A stretch of DNA of 64,000 nt from Rhinopomastus cyanomelas (taxonomy: Eukaryota; Chordata; Aves; Bucerotiformes; Rhinopomastidae). The stretch covers positions 364,280 through 428,279 of the forward strand of contig VXBP01000411.1 in NCBI GenBank assembly GCA_013400115.1, given 5' to 3'. The position numbers and the translations under genes were made by a program. This document shows, piece after piece, positions 46,337 to 57,822 of the stretch (positions are counted from its first letter, which is position 1; each line of letters starts with the position of its first letter). The notes below the pieces were generated by a model. It searched no databases. It was given only the letters and a program-made list of their open reading frames with translations, and was not told where the DNA came from.

Positions 46337-47178
46337 ACATTAGGGGGTTGAAGGGACCTCCAGAGGTCATCGTGTCCTGTCTCCCTGCTCAAGTAAGACC
46401 ATAAAATCTAAGACAGGGCACACAGAAACACATCCAAAGAGGTCTTGAAAGTCTTCAGAGAAGGAGGCTCCACAACCTCCCTGGGGAGCCCCTTCCAGTG
46501 CTCTGACAGCCTTACAGTAAAGAAGTTTTTTTCTTATATTGAGATGGAACTTCCTGTGCTCCAGCTGACACCCATTGCCCCTTGTCCTATCGCCAGGCAG
46601 AAGTGAAAAGAGATTGTCTCTTTCTTCTTGATACCCAGCCCTCATGGATTTATAGACAGTGTTTAAGTCCACTCAGAACCTTCCCCTCTCCAAGCTGAAA
46701 AGTCCCAGGTCTCTCAAACTCTCCTCATAAGGTAGGTACTCTAGTCCTCTAATCATCCTCGTGCCCCTCTGTTGGACTCTCTCAATCAGATCTCTATCCC
46801 TCTTGAACTAGGGAGTCCAGAACAAGACACAGTATTCCAGATGTGGCCTCACTAGGACAGAGTAGAGAGGGAGAACCACCTCCCTTCATCGGCTGGATAC
46901 ACTCTTCTTGATACATCTTGTGGCCTTCTTGGCCACAAGAGCACATTGCTGTTCCTTGGAGAAGTTACTGTCCACAAGAACTCCAAGGTCCCTCTTCAAG
47001 GAAGTGCTCTCCAGTAGATCGTCCCCAAACCTGTATTGATGCTTCTCATTACTCCTCCCCAGGTGAAGGACTCTGCACTTACTCTTACCAAAGCTCATTA
47101 AATTCCTTTTAGCCCATCCCTCCACTCTGTGAAGGTGAATGGGCCAGACCACCCAGCTTAGTGTCATCAGCATATACA
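46337..47178 (-). mobile_element. CR1 LINE, 0.84 kb older copy
   Basis: Minus-strand CR1 of an older subfamily. From its 3' side: a 3' UTR with no clear octamer tail ('ttagggggttgaagggacct'), the ORF2 C-terminus ('ccttgtcctatcgccaggca', 'catggatttatagacagtgt'), and then coding sequence at 46886-47173. There the frame reads WAKRNLMSFGKSKCRVLHLG, RDLGVLVDSNFSKEQQCALV and AKKATRC. It ends inside the region following the reverse-transcriptase box. Frameshifts split it into pieces. Confidence 0.92.
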
Positions 47179-48191
47179 GACAAATAATTGCACATTTAGG
47201 TTAGTAATTTCAATCCATAAACAATTTTTTGTTGGTATTTGCACCACAGTACCTCAACAGAGCTTTTCAGCAGAGACTTCTCCTGCAGTGTAACTTACGA
47301 GTCAAAAGCAGAAAATGCAGCAGTTGAATTTACTCCCTGAAGAGCTCTGCAAACACACTTCAGGCCATGGAAACAGGTTATGAAGCTCCTACCAGCAATT
47401 CAAGGAAGAGACAACTAAAACATAAATCATGACAGATGAGTACAGACATTCATGCACAACTGAAAAATCAGGTCTGATTTTAAACATCATACATTTGGCA
47501 CTTCATATTGCATTTGCACTGCTAACCTGAGAGTCAAATCTGACACAACCATTTCATCAACGCTGCGTCTGAAAAGAGGCTTTGTAATAGTCATAGAGAC
47601 TCTCTACAAGAAGTAACAAGTATATTTTAACTTACAGCTGTAGCTGCAGAGCATTCTAAAGAAGGCCCCTTTCTCAGGCTGTTCAGACAAGCACTGATAC
47701 ATAAGGCAGCGTTCCCAGCCTTGAGAGCTGTGGTGGCCTGCTGCCACCAACCTCCGCTGCAGCTTTCTTCTGAAAGCAGAAGATGAGACAATGGGACGCA
47801 TCTTCGACCTTGAGCCTTCAGCATGATTAGAACAGCAAAGATGCAGCAAGGAGAAGCCAAAGGATTGTTTGTGGACTGACAGAGAGCAGTGCCCCACCCT
47901 GAAGCTCAATTGATCAACCAATCAGCAGGATGATGGGCAACACCTGAGAAACCCAAGAGACACCCCCCCCCCCCCTTCCCCTGCTCTTTACTTCTCTTCT
48001 TTTCCATTTTCTCGTTTCATTAACTATTTTAACTAAGTAAGCCCAAATAAGTGCAGAGAGTATGAGCCAAGAGACTGAGCTCTACTGTGCATGCTCTGTG
48101 TAGGTGAGGATAATCAAAATGAGCAACAAGAACTAATTAACGCATTAGTAACATTATTACTATGATAATAACATTAATTATTAACTAATTA
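47179..48191. other. Unique stretch with long pyrimidine tract
   Basis: A moderately GC-rich segment at about 47640-47960 precedes a C-run and a pyrimidine tract. A 105-codon minus frame (47604-47921) has no domain. The combination of a CCAAT box (aaccaatcagcagg, about 47918) and the tract vaguely resembles a retroviral LTR, but no paired ends or target duplication are seen. Just before 48191 the sequence is very AT-rich with repeated TAATTAA words. Confidence 0.4.
47963..48030 (+). repeat. Poly-C run and polypyrimidine tract
   Basis: Thirteen consecutive C (47963-47975) are followed by about 50 bp that are almost only C and T (ttcccctgctctttacttct and onward). This is a low-complexity simple repeat. 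Confidence 0.9.
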
Positions 48192-48408
48192 ACAACATGA
48201 GAAGGCACTTCTTCCTGGTGAGGGTAACAGAGTGCTGGAACGGGCTGCCCAGGGGGGTTGTGGAGTCTCCTTCTCTGGAGACATTTCAAACCTTCCTGGG
48301 TATGTTGCTGTGTGACTTGATCTAGGTGATCCTGCTGTGGCAGGGGGATTGGACTGGTTGATCTTTCGAAGTCCTTTCCAATCTGTAATGTTCTGTGATT
48401 CTGTGACA
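48192..48408 (+). mobile_element. CR1 LINE, 3' end with ORF2 tail
   Basis: Plus-strand CR1 of about 217 bp: 'acatgagaaggcacttcttc', 'agggtaacagagtgctggaa', 'ggctgcccaggggggttgtg', 'gcagggggattggactggtt', tail 'atgttctgtgattctgtga'. The final ORF2 codons are present and mostly conserved. Its 5' junction lies in an AT-rich TAATTAA cluster. Confidence 0.93.
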
Positions 48409-50085
48409 GTTGACATATCCATAGATTAATTTGTTTTATATCAAACAGATTTGGGGAGGAACATTTATTTCTAAAGTGCATGGAGAATGTAAGATAAAAT
48501 ATCTTAGGCTTTCAGAATGTTTGAAGTCTTGCCTGACAAGGTCAGGACTCATCTGGTCTTACTGTCCAAATGAGTTGCAAATAACATCGTCCCTAAATGT
48601 CACTAAACTCTGTAAGGAACAAGAAGTAGACTACAGTGTGCTGTAACTTCCATTACCTGATGGTGCATCTCAGCAGACGCAGCAAACCAATTTTGCTGTG
48701 GCTACACGAGGATCTGAACGCTTCTCTGGCAAGAATGCGGTCTTCATGGCCCGCGTGTCTCACAGATACATGCACCTCTACAAGTGTCTGCATAAATGCA
48801 AACGCTTGTTTACTGCGATTCAAGGCAACTGAAAATGATTGACAAAACATTTAGCATTTTTAACCTTCACTGTCAACACTTTGCAGGACACTTCTTATTA
48901 CTCTTGGCAAAAATAGTGTGTAAACTGGTAAGAAAATGATCGAGCTACTTTTGTATGTCAGTGAACTGGAATTTTTCACAGCAGAGTTTCTCTTGTAAAT
49001 TTGTCTGCACCTAGTTTAATCAACAATACTTGCAGCTGTCAACAGGTTGTGCCTGCGTGTGCTACCCCATATAAATACATTTCCTAATCAGGACAGAAGC
49101 TAGTTCAGAGCCCAACTGTTTTAATTTGACTTGGTGCAATAAAAGCCAACCATCAAAAGAATCACAATCAAGCACAGGTTACAGAAACACTGCTTTTCTG
49201 TGACTTAACACTGCATAAGAACAAGGACAGCGGAGGTTGGTCAGCTTTGTCCCCATGCACAGCACGGACAACAGCTGCAGCTTCTTCCTGATCTCTGGAG
49301 ACATAGCCTCCCCCATCAGCCAGGGCCAACTAATTGCTCTCATAGTGGGTGGAGCACATTTACTATGCTTTCAGCAAAACTTGAGGTAATTACTGTAACC
49401 TGACTGGAACACATTGCATGGGCAGAGGACACAAACCCATCTTTATACAGGATGGTATTTCAGCAAGTTGCTTTGGATATTTCAGAGGCTTCACTTTGCA
49501 TTTCTTACTGCCTGCAACCTCCACCCTATCTGAAAAAAATAAGTGGGCAGGGGAACAAACTTGCCTGTAAGAATTTCTTAACTTTTCAGGAAGGTCTTTT
49601 TGTTTGAGATCTGCCTCGTTTGTCCAGCTCATTCCACTGGGTTGTTTCAGACTAATTAGATAACAGGGTGGGTGAGTGGGAGTGTACTTCAGACTACTGT
49701 TTGTTTTCTACACTGCATTCATCATCCCACAGGAACTACAGTGATGAACAAGCTGATGGAAAAAAAGATTTAAAGCATCTAGAATTTACCAGGGTTTGGG
49801 ATTAAAAATTTAAGTTTATAAGATTTATAGAGAAAAATGTTTTCAGTTCTTTTCCCTTCAAATCTCTGAGTAAACACCTACAAAAAGGCATCCTCTGATT
49901 GGCAAGAACTTTACGGACCTTTGGAACGGACTGATAGTGGCATCACCAAGTTCTCTGTGGGCACTAGCCTTATTGCTGAAAACTGACCTCTCATCTGGGA
50001 CACAATCAGTCCCTGAGGAAAACCCAAAGGTTGTGCATGCAGGACATTCTTAAGCAGCTTAATTGTTTGGGAAAAACACTTGTAA
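48409..50085. other. Unique stretch, no recognised gene
   Basis: No recognised repeats. Frames up to 80 codons (49390-49632, minus) have no domain. Confidence 0.45.
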
Positions 50086-50223
50086 AACTGGAGATATTCA
50101 AGACCCGACTGGACGGGTTCCTGTGTGACTTGGTTTAGGTGATCCTGCTGTTGCAGGCGGATTGGACTAGATGATCTTTCCAGGTCCCTTCATAGAATCA
50201 GTAATGATTCTATGATTCTATGA
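50086..50223 (+). mobile_element. CR1 LINE, 3' end with hairpin tail
   Basis: Plus-strand CR1: 'ggagatattcaagacccgac', 'gacgggttcctgtgtgactt', 'gcaggcggattggactagat', then 'gtccctt'. The expected 'ccaatccgtag' is replaced by 'catagaatcagtaatgattc' before the octamers. The result is a perfect 10-bp inverted repeat with a 4-base loop at 50191-50214. It belongs to the 'gcaggcggattgg' subfamily and is otherwise little diverged. Confidence 0.93.
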
Positions 50224-53174
50224 TTTACATATCAGTTCTACATAGAAGCAGAAGAATGTCTTAGGCCTACTAGATTCTTAACCAGTGCCTAGGAAAATAA
50301 ATCCAATAAATAACACCAGTGCTGAAATTGAATGGACAGAAAAGGGCTAGGACCGGTGCAAGAGGTGGAATGACACATCTGCTTCATCAGGTCATCAGCT
50401 ACAACCTTCAAGGTCACAGTAAGTTAAAGAGTTTCTATACAGTTCTCCCTGTAAAGGCAGAGCAGAGGGATGTGTAGTACTGAGAGTCTTGAAGCATATG
50501 CTTGTAGACTTCATTTTTACTCTTTGGCTCTCTTCAGTGACGAATCCTCTTCAAATCTGCTTTTCCAATAGTGTCTTAGGTTTCCTCCCCAACTCTTCCT
50601 TAAAGCATGCGCACACAGCTACCCATCACACCTCAAACTGAGCTTTCCCAATTCCTGTTTATAACTAGATTTTTTGCTTTCTCTATTTCACATTTGTCCC
50701 AGTTTTCCTGAAACAGCTTCCTTGCAGAAGGCGCTCCTGTCTGAGAAGCACTTCTGCTTCACCAAGACACAAGTCTTTCTTCTAGACCAACATACTTACA
50801 GTGTACTCAGAAATTAAGACAATTTAGAAGATGACAACAGACGGAACAACTGCGACATCTCGGGGGGTACAAATTCCTTTAAGTATGACTGACAGTTAAT
50901 CATAATGGTCACTAAGAGCCACATGACTGAAGGACTCTCTGAAGAGTACACTGCATCCAATTACATGGGGCTGGGATCTTTAGAACAATGATGAGTCTTT
51001 TGGGTACTTCCAGTTTTGTGAATCCTTAAAAATTTCAAACCTAGTGAAAAACAGATGTGCAACTCTATGGCACTCAACAGCTGCAAGAACTTTCTGTCCT
51101 TACAGTCATCATGTTGCTTTTTCCTTACAAGTCACACTAACTTCAGTGTCATGTCAGCCCATGACTATATGTATCAGAAGACACATCCCAAAGAGACTTG
51201 TGATGAGTTCTTGCCATCACGTGTGACAGGCCAGTCTACAGAGCCAGTTTGACTTACTTCATCAGAAGGAAAGAACTTGTTTGCTCTCACCCATGGATCA
51301 TTCCTCATGTCATTTCTGTGAGCAGGAATTCAGATACCTTCTATCACAATGACTGGGCTCTCGCACGTTCCTTGTTATTTGTAACGGATGGTTTTCCTCA
51401 GAATGGGTGGTCCATGAAATCATACATTCAATTTGGATCGCTTAGCTCTCACAAATTTCTCTTTTTTTAAAGCGTAGTGATTTTGTACCACAATTATTTG
51501 CATATTCCTGTATTTTACGTTTACATTATTCACACGTTCACATCACTTGCATACCCTGAGCAAGTGCTATTGACCACAAGTTATATCTATTTGGTTTTTT
51601 TAAAACAGAAGTGAGTTGTTCCTCAATCACGCCCGGATTTTAAATGCTCTACACCACTGATCAATTTGCACATTTGCCATATTTTATCTCAGCCAAGCTT
51701 ACTGACAATTCCACAACCTTTTGTTCCTGTGAGGACAGAGGTGTTCATGGAACTAAGCCCAAACCTGCAGTCAAACTTGGCTTTAATCATCAGTATTATC
51801 TAGTTCAGATTTTGTAGTATGTCTTGTGCGTCCCGGAATGAAAGCAAAAGTGAAAGCAGTGAAGACACAGATTTTCTCCTACAATTAGCAAAACCACAAC
51901 CCTTCAAGCCTTTCCTTGTCAAGCCCTTTACAAACAAAATACATCCTAGCAACTGCAGATCCACAGAAATTGTAATTTCACAGTAGTTTCACGTGTTTTG
52001 CCCATCTTGACTGGCACAGTTCTTAATAGGAGGGACAAGCCTTGACACCAAGTGTCAAAGGCCTGACCAAGGTGCAGCAAATAGGAAGCCTCATTTGGCT
52101 TGAACAGTCATGCAAGCCCAAGACAAGGGAATCTCAAGTCTTCCTAAGAAACAACTCAAACCAACCACCACCAAGATAAGGACATTTGAATAAGAAACAG
52201 CTGAAAAATTTAAAATCCAAGGGAGACAAAGAACAACGGGTTTTAGATTGTTAGCAACTGTTAACCAAACAAACTAGAGCAGAGTACAGAAAGTCTTGAA
52301 TTAAAATTTGATCCTTGAATTGAGGAAGTTAAGATGAGCTGGAGGACGTGAAGAACTGGCTGCCCTTAGGTCACCCATGTAAATCAAACACGATAAGGAA
52401 CAAGAGCACTGTCTAGGTGAGAAGTCTCTGAGCTTCAACTGCTGTTTGACAAGTTTACTTGAAAACAGATAATCCATAAACATGACCAGCTACACAATTA
52501 ATAATTTAATTTTCAATAGAGCCTCAATGCTGTCATCACCACATAGTATTAATGTGCCAGGAAAAGAAGTAGTAGCTACAAAGTCTATTTAAAATGCATA
52601 AGATCTTCCTTTAAATACAGGCAATACTGATAGAGTGTTTTCATCTCCAGGTCAGTTGCTTTGATGCTTTTTTTTTTCAGAAAAGGTATCAGCAGAAATC
52701 TGTAGGAATCAATTTAAATTGTTTATGCAGCAGGGGTGGCAGACAAAACAGCCACACCACTAGGCATTGTGACTGGAACAAAGATGTATTCAACCAAATC
52801 AAACGGGACAGACCTACATATTAGTTCAAGTTCAACAGGAATGGAGTTTTTTTTAACAAAGTTAACCACAATCTTGCTAATACAAAAAGGTTAACAGCTG
52901 AGTCAGTGACAGTAAAACCCAGGACTCTCTGACACCATTGACTTAATTATTTTTTTTACTGTAAATCTTCAGACTTTAAAACAGCTTGAACTTGGGGGAG
53001 CTCCTGTTTTCTGTCATTTGGCAACTCATAACCTGCAAGACTGTTTCATTTAGAGTAAAATGTTAGAAAAGTGATCAAGAATAAATCACTGCACTGTGCA
53101 CTTAAAAGTCTCATAAAGTGAAGAGCTGGAACACAGACGATTCGTGTAAGAACACAGGGGAGGAGATGATTTGC
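50224..53174. other. Unique stretch, no recognised gene
   Basis: AT-rich sequence, no recognised repeats. An octamer-like ATTTGCAT word lies at about 51500 in 'caattatttgcatattcc', of unknown significance. A T-run lies at about 52669-52677. Frames up to 73 codons have no domain. Confidence 0.45.
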
Positions 53175-53330
53175 TGCTTATGGCAGAGGACTGTAAGTTA
53201 ATACATCTGGATTCCATTCCATACTTTAAATGAAATGATTAAATGGGAATGTGTTTCACAGAAGTGAAAAGAGTTTTTATTCTTCAGGATTTGTAAAACA
53301 TCTTGAGATCAAGATAAAGTATTTTCACAA
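53175..53330 (+). repeat. Possible MIR-like SINE relic
   Basis: Weak but ordered similarity to a MIR-type SINE on plus: 'gcagaggactgtaagttaat' and 'acatctggattccattcc' (MIR '...gactgggagtca...ctgggttctattcc'), then 'gattaaatgggaatgtg', then 'gatttgtaaaacatcttgag' and 'atcaagataaagtatttt' for the 3' end. Divergence is high, and this is the least certain of the MIR-like calls. Confidence 0.4.
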
Positions 53331-54043
53331 AACACAAATGACTGTTAGGGTGGTATTTTACTTTGCTAAATATTTGACGGAGCAGAACGACAGTTTAATA
53401 AAAATACGGTACCCTGCTCCCTTGAAGTCTGTATGAAAACCAGCGAGTATTTCCATACACCCCTGCTGAAAGTCAGCTTACCAAAAACACCCCAGGACTA
53501 GATACACCGAAGTCAGCACCTTGATTTTCTAAGCACAGAACACACAAACTTTAAGTCACGCACTAACTCAATCTCTTAATTCAACAATTGACCTAAAACT
53601 ATAGATTTGATAGTGTCGGCTTTAGAATGCTTACACATTCAAGACATGCACCCCCAAATACTGCAGACAGATACCCCACTAACGTACCTCAGACGTACAT
53701 AAAGCGCCCAAAGGACAGCAGATTTGCTTCAGATAATCAACACGTTTTCCTCTTGACGTAAGCTGAAAAACCTCTGAGGTGTGAAGGCTAACCACAAAGA
53801 AACTAGACTGAGACTTCACCAAAATATTGTAATGACTCAACTCTTGGAACAGCACAGCAAATTCACATTTCTACCCATCACATCTATTCTTAAATTAATA
53901 GCCTACCATTCAATTTATTTCCATTTCACCCTTTCAACTTCGGTGCTACAGTCCCATCCTGATATTCCTCCCCTTAAGCCCCAAGCAAACAAAAATTAAA
54001 GCTTGACAGGACAGTAATATTACTAAAACTGCCTCAAACATCA
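53331..54043. other. Unique stretch, nothing recognised
   Basis: AT-rich sequence. A plus frame of 72 codons (53781-53999) has no domain. Confidence 0.4.
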
Positions 54044-54124
54044 CATCCCCTGCTCTGGCAGAGGGATTGGACTAGATAATCTTTCAAGGTCTCTTCCAGT
54101 CCCTAATGTTCTGTGATTCCGTGA
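54044..54124 (+). mobile_element. CR1 LINE, very short 3' end
   Basis: Plus-strand CR1 3' terminus of about 80 bp: 'cccctgctctggcagaggga', 'ttggactagataatctttca', 'aggtctcttccagtccctaa', tail 'tgttctgtgattccgtga'. Type 'ccctaatgttctg'. Confidence 0.9.
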
Positions 54125-54599
54125 TCTCAGTTTGACTGGTGGACGCGTAGCTGGAAAGGCACAGCAGACATTTTATGGGTATGTCAGTGCCTGAGAAAAA
54201 ACCTCCTTTGCCTTCAGCTAACCCTACAAGGAACACATCTTGCTGATTTTGAAAGATATTGAATAGCTACTCACATACAAACTACTGCTCTCACTGCATT
54301 GCTTCCAAGCTTGACCCAAAGCTGGTTCATCTAAATGGAAATCCTCATAGATAATAACCTCAACTTTACAGGAGTTCACATGAAGAGAGAACTTTTGGTT
54401 TTCGTACTTACATGTTTTTAAGAAGTGTTTTGTGCAGAGCTGAACTTGCTTACATTTTCTAAGTAAATTAGTTACAACACTCTTCCTGATCTCCCAAAGC
54501 ACTACAAAAGCAGAAAGTAAATTTTGAACAATACCAAATGACTAAGAGACCTTGCTAACAGGGCTACTTCAGTTGTCATTTTTTCCTGATACAGCAATT
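54125..54599. other. Unique stretch, nothing recognised
   Basis: A 92-codon minus frame (54224-54502) has no domain. No repeats are recognised. Confidence 0.4.
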
Positions 54600-55112
54600 T
54601 ATAGAATAGAAATATAGAATGGCTGATGTTGGAAAGGACCTCAGAGATCATCTACTCCAACCTCCCCGCCATGAGCAGTGATGCCTTGTGACTAGACCAG
54701 GTGGCTCAAAGCCTCATCCAACCTGGCTTTGAACATCTCCATGGAGGGGGCATCCACAACCCCTCCAGGCAACCTATTTCAGTGTCCCACCACTCTCATA
54801 TTGAAGAGTTTCTTCTGAAGTTCTAACCTAAACCTATTCTCCTTCAGTTTAAAGCAGTTTGCTCTTGTTTTATCACTGGACACTCTTATAAAAAAATACC
54901 TCTCCAGCCTGCCTGTAGTTTCCCTTCAAATATTGGAAGGTCACCCCAAAGCCTTCTCTTCTCTAGAGCGAACAATCCCCGCTCTCTTAGCCTGTCCTTG
55001 TAGCAGAGGTGCTCCAGCCCCTGGACCATCCTTGTGGCCCTCCTCTTGGATTCATTCCAACAGATCTATGCCCCACTTACAGCAGGGACACCAGAACTGG
55101 AGGCAGCACTCA
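54600..55112 (-). mobile_element. CR1 LINE, older subfamily, 0.5 kb
   Basis: Minus-strand CR1: a degraded tail 'atagaatagaaatatagaat', then 'ggctgatgttggaaaggacc', 'cagagatcatctactccaac', 'gctcaaagcctcatccaacc', 'ttcagtgtcccaccactctc', 'cttctgaagttctaacctaa', 'ttagcctgtccttgtagcag' and 'gaggtgctccagcccctgga'. This older CR1 type is distinct from the 'gattggaagggacc' group. It is about 510 bp and ends at 'aactggaggcagcactcag'. Confidence 0.93.
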
Positions 55113-56189
55113 GTTTAAAAGCTATTTATTTTCCTGACTGTTCCAAGTAAGAAAAATCCTGTCTTGCAACTGATATTTTCAGTAAAATTCTGGTATTTTA
55201 TTTTTGCCTGCAAATCATTCTCTTACAAGAGTACTCTGTTAAACACTGCAGCTGCAGTCAGCTGGTAGTAGCAAAGGGGCATGGACTACTTGTACATCAG
55301 CATGTGAACCCCTTGATCTGCAGGCAGCCTGCTCCCAGCTAGGTGACAGGAAATGAAATCCAGTTGTTGGAGAGTCTACAACACTGCTTCGAGGGGAAAA
55401 TAAAACTCTTCAACGTCTTAATTGGACACATGTCATTCAAGTTTGGCATTATAGTCTGTGCTTAACCTATTACAAAGACACCGTTAGGTTTTATGCAAAC
55501 AAAACTTAAAACCAGTGGCAGGCTTACAGGAGATTTGGAGAATCCAAGAGGGAAGCACAAGGGTTTGCTGAGAGTTGTTTTGAACAGGAAAGTATATGAA
55601 TTCACATGGAAGAAAACAGCAGGCAGAAATCAACAGAAAAGGAAGTTTGGAAGAGCGTCTGAAAATGCTGGAAAAATCATTTGGGGATCAAGGAGTGACT
55701 GACAGGAGCTTCAAGATATTAGCAAAGAAACTATTTGTCTGATTCTGCTGGCATGAGGCCATGAAAACTTGGTACACCACTCAAAAAAGCAGGTGAGCAC
55801 AAAAACCCCAGTACATCCCAGTATCTTCTCACACCTGTATAAATCTGTAAGAGTCCATGGTTTTGGCTAAAAAATGGGGGGGAGGGGGTGAAATTTGTCT
55901 GCAAATTTAAACAGAATTTGCACACTTAGAATCTAAGTCCCTTTTTTACAAGGGTTTAATATATTCTCAGACAAGTTTAGGTGGTGCTCACTCTCCGCAA
56001 CCTAGAAAGTCAAACTAACAGAAATGGGAGTTTTACAGATCATTACTGCTGTAAAAAAAGAAAGACAAACAATTTGATGAACAACACTGAAATGCATCAG
56101 GATTTGAAATGGTCATCTAGCCAGCTCAGGGAAGAGCAATGCTTAACAGAGTGTTATCATTCATAAAGCAGACAGCTTTGAAAGAAAAA
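55113..56189. other. Unique stretch, nothing recognised
   Basis: Contains a G-rich run (gggggggagggggtg) at about 55876-55890. A basic 69-codon plus frame (55493-55702) has no domain. No repeats are recognised. Confidence 0.45.
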
Positions 56190-56701
56190 ATAAGTGTGCT
56201 ATCACACCTGCAGTATTGTGTCCAGTTCTGGGCTCCTCAGTTCAAGAGGGATGTGGAACTTCTGGAGAGAGTTCAGTGTAGGGCAACGGAGATGCTAAAG
56301 GAGGTGGAGCACCTCCCTTACGAGGAGAGGCTGAGGGAGCTGGGTCTCTTTAGCTTGGAGGAGACTGACCTCATTAATGTCTATAAATATTTGAGGGGTG
56401 GGTGTCAGGAGGATGGAACTGGGCTGTTCTCAGTGTCATCTAGTGATAGGACGAGGGGCAATGGTTGTAAGCTGGAACATAGGTTCCACATCAACCTGAG
56501 AAGGAACTTCTTCACGGTGAGGGTGACAGAACACTGGAACAGGCTGCCCAGGGGGGTTGTGGAGTCTCCCTCACTGGAGATGTTCAAGACCCGACTGGAT
56601 GTGTTCCTGTGTGACTTGGTCTAGGTGATCCTGCTGGTGCAGGCGGATTGGACTAGATGATCTTTAGAGGTCCCTTCCAATCCGTAGTGATTCTATGATA
56701 A
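56190..56701 (+). mobile_element. CR1 LINE, 3' copy with intact ORF2 C-terminus
   Basis: Plus-strand CR1 of about 510 bp of the 'gcaggcggattgg ... tccgtagtgattctatgata' subfamily. It starts at 'gtgctatcacacctgcagta' and runs to the octamer tail with few changes. The ORF2 frame is uninterrupted to its natural stop. This makes it one of the youngest-looking copies here. Confidence 0.96.
56196..56624 (+). pseudogene. CR1 ORF2 C-terminal fragment, open frame
   Basis: About 142 codons of the CR1 ORF2 C-terminal region, downstream of the reverse transcriptase, stay open to the natural stop. The frame reads YCVQFWAPQFKRDVELLERV, LPYEERLRELGLFSLEE, VYKYLRGGCQEDGTGLFS, RNFFTVRVTEHWNRLPRG and MFKTRLDVFLCDLV. 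The open frame extends upstream to 56139 into unique sequence by chance. The endonuclease and catalytic domains are absent because of 5' truncation, so it cannot act alone. Confidence 0.9.
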
Positions 56702-57280
56702 CACCTGGTTCTTCATGTTCACAATGACTTCTACACTTCAGTTTTTTCTGTAGTCCACCAAACCTAAGTGACAAATGAATTCAGAATATTGTTTCTATCC
56801 AGACTGAAGTAGGTAAACCTCGTAAACAAACACAAATCTTCACTTGTCTTAAGGAGTACTTAAGTGCACTCTTCACACCTTTCCTCTCTGCCTTCTGTAG
56901 ACCAAGGTCCTTTGTTCTTTTTCTAGTACACCCTGAGACTTGTTCTGCACTAAGCAAACACTCCAGCAGCCCCTGATGACCACTAGTACTTTGCTGGTAA
57001 TCTCCTTTGCCTCTATCATTTACTTCTATTAAAAGTGACTCCAGGATTTTCTAAAGTTTAAAAATCACTGATCCAAGCCATATTCCACTACACTCCATGG
57101 GGTTTTCTAATGGAGCACTTGAGGGATATAAACAGAAGACAGAATCCCAAGGGGGAAGAGGCTGGTGCAATTCAGGAAGAGGAGCCACAGCACAGTGTGA
57201 TAGTCCAAGACCTGGGCTTCTAAGCCAGTTGCCTCAAGAAGCTTTCAGACCCATTGCAAAGGTCCAGCATCCAAGCTGAG
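56702..57280. other. Unique stretch, nothing recognised
   Basis: No repeats or genes are recognised. A 60-codon plus frame (57097-57279) has no domain. Confidence 0.4.
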
Positions 57281-57336
57281 ATATACACAGATCATTTTTG
57301 GAGACTAAATATACACAGATCATTTTTGGAGACTAA
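57281..57336 (+). repeat. Perfect 28-bp tandem duplication
   Basis: A 28-base unit (beginning atatacacagatc, ending ggagactaa) is repeated twice without any mismatch, followed by four bases of a third copy. Perfect identity implies a recent duplication by slippage or repair. Confidence 0.95.
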
Positions 57337-57621
57337 ATATTTTCTTTCCGCATCCTTTCCAACCGCCTGGCAAATAGTAACCACTAGTTTTTGTTACTTA
57401 AGTGGCCAAATATTAACATCTATTTAAGAAGCCAAAAAGATTTCATTTTCTGAGTATAAGATAGTGCCCTTTACAATGACAGAGAGGACGATGGTTTCTG
57501 CTCAGCGGCCTCCCTCTACAAACAGCTGGGCAGAAAAGACAATCATGCTCTGGATACACAGTACCACAACTCCGTAAAGCTCCAGCGACCACACGGCACA
57601 CCATTTACTCCTCTGAGCTAA
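57337..57621. other. Unique spacer
   Basis: Nothing recognised between the tandem duplication and the next CR1. Confidence 0.4.
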
Positions 57622-57822
57622 CTACTTCACGGTGAGGGTGACGGAGCACTGGAACAGGCTGCCCAGGGAGGTTGTGGAGTCTCCTTCACTGGGGATGTTT
57701 AAGACCCACCTGGATGTGTTCCTGTGTGACTTGGTCTGGGTGATCCTGCTGTGGCAGGGGGATTGGACTGGATGATCTTTCAAGGTCCCTTCCAATCCCT
57801 AACGATTCTATGATTCTATTAC
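57622..57822 (+). mobile_element. CR1 LINE, 3' end with ORF2 tail
   Basis: Plus-strand CR1 of about 200 bp: 'ctacttcacggtgagggtga', 'cggagcactggaacaggctg', 'ttcctgtgtgacttggtctg', 'gcagggggattggactggat', 'ccctaacgattctatgattc'. It is close to the 'ccctaacgattc' subfamily pattern with few changes. Confidence 0.95.

Noticed and set aside
47583..48130. Possible LTR with CCAAT box and polypyrimidine tract
   Set aside because: No inverted TG/CA ends, primer site or target duplication could be identified.
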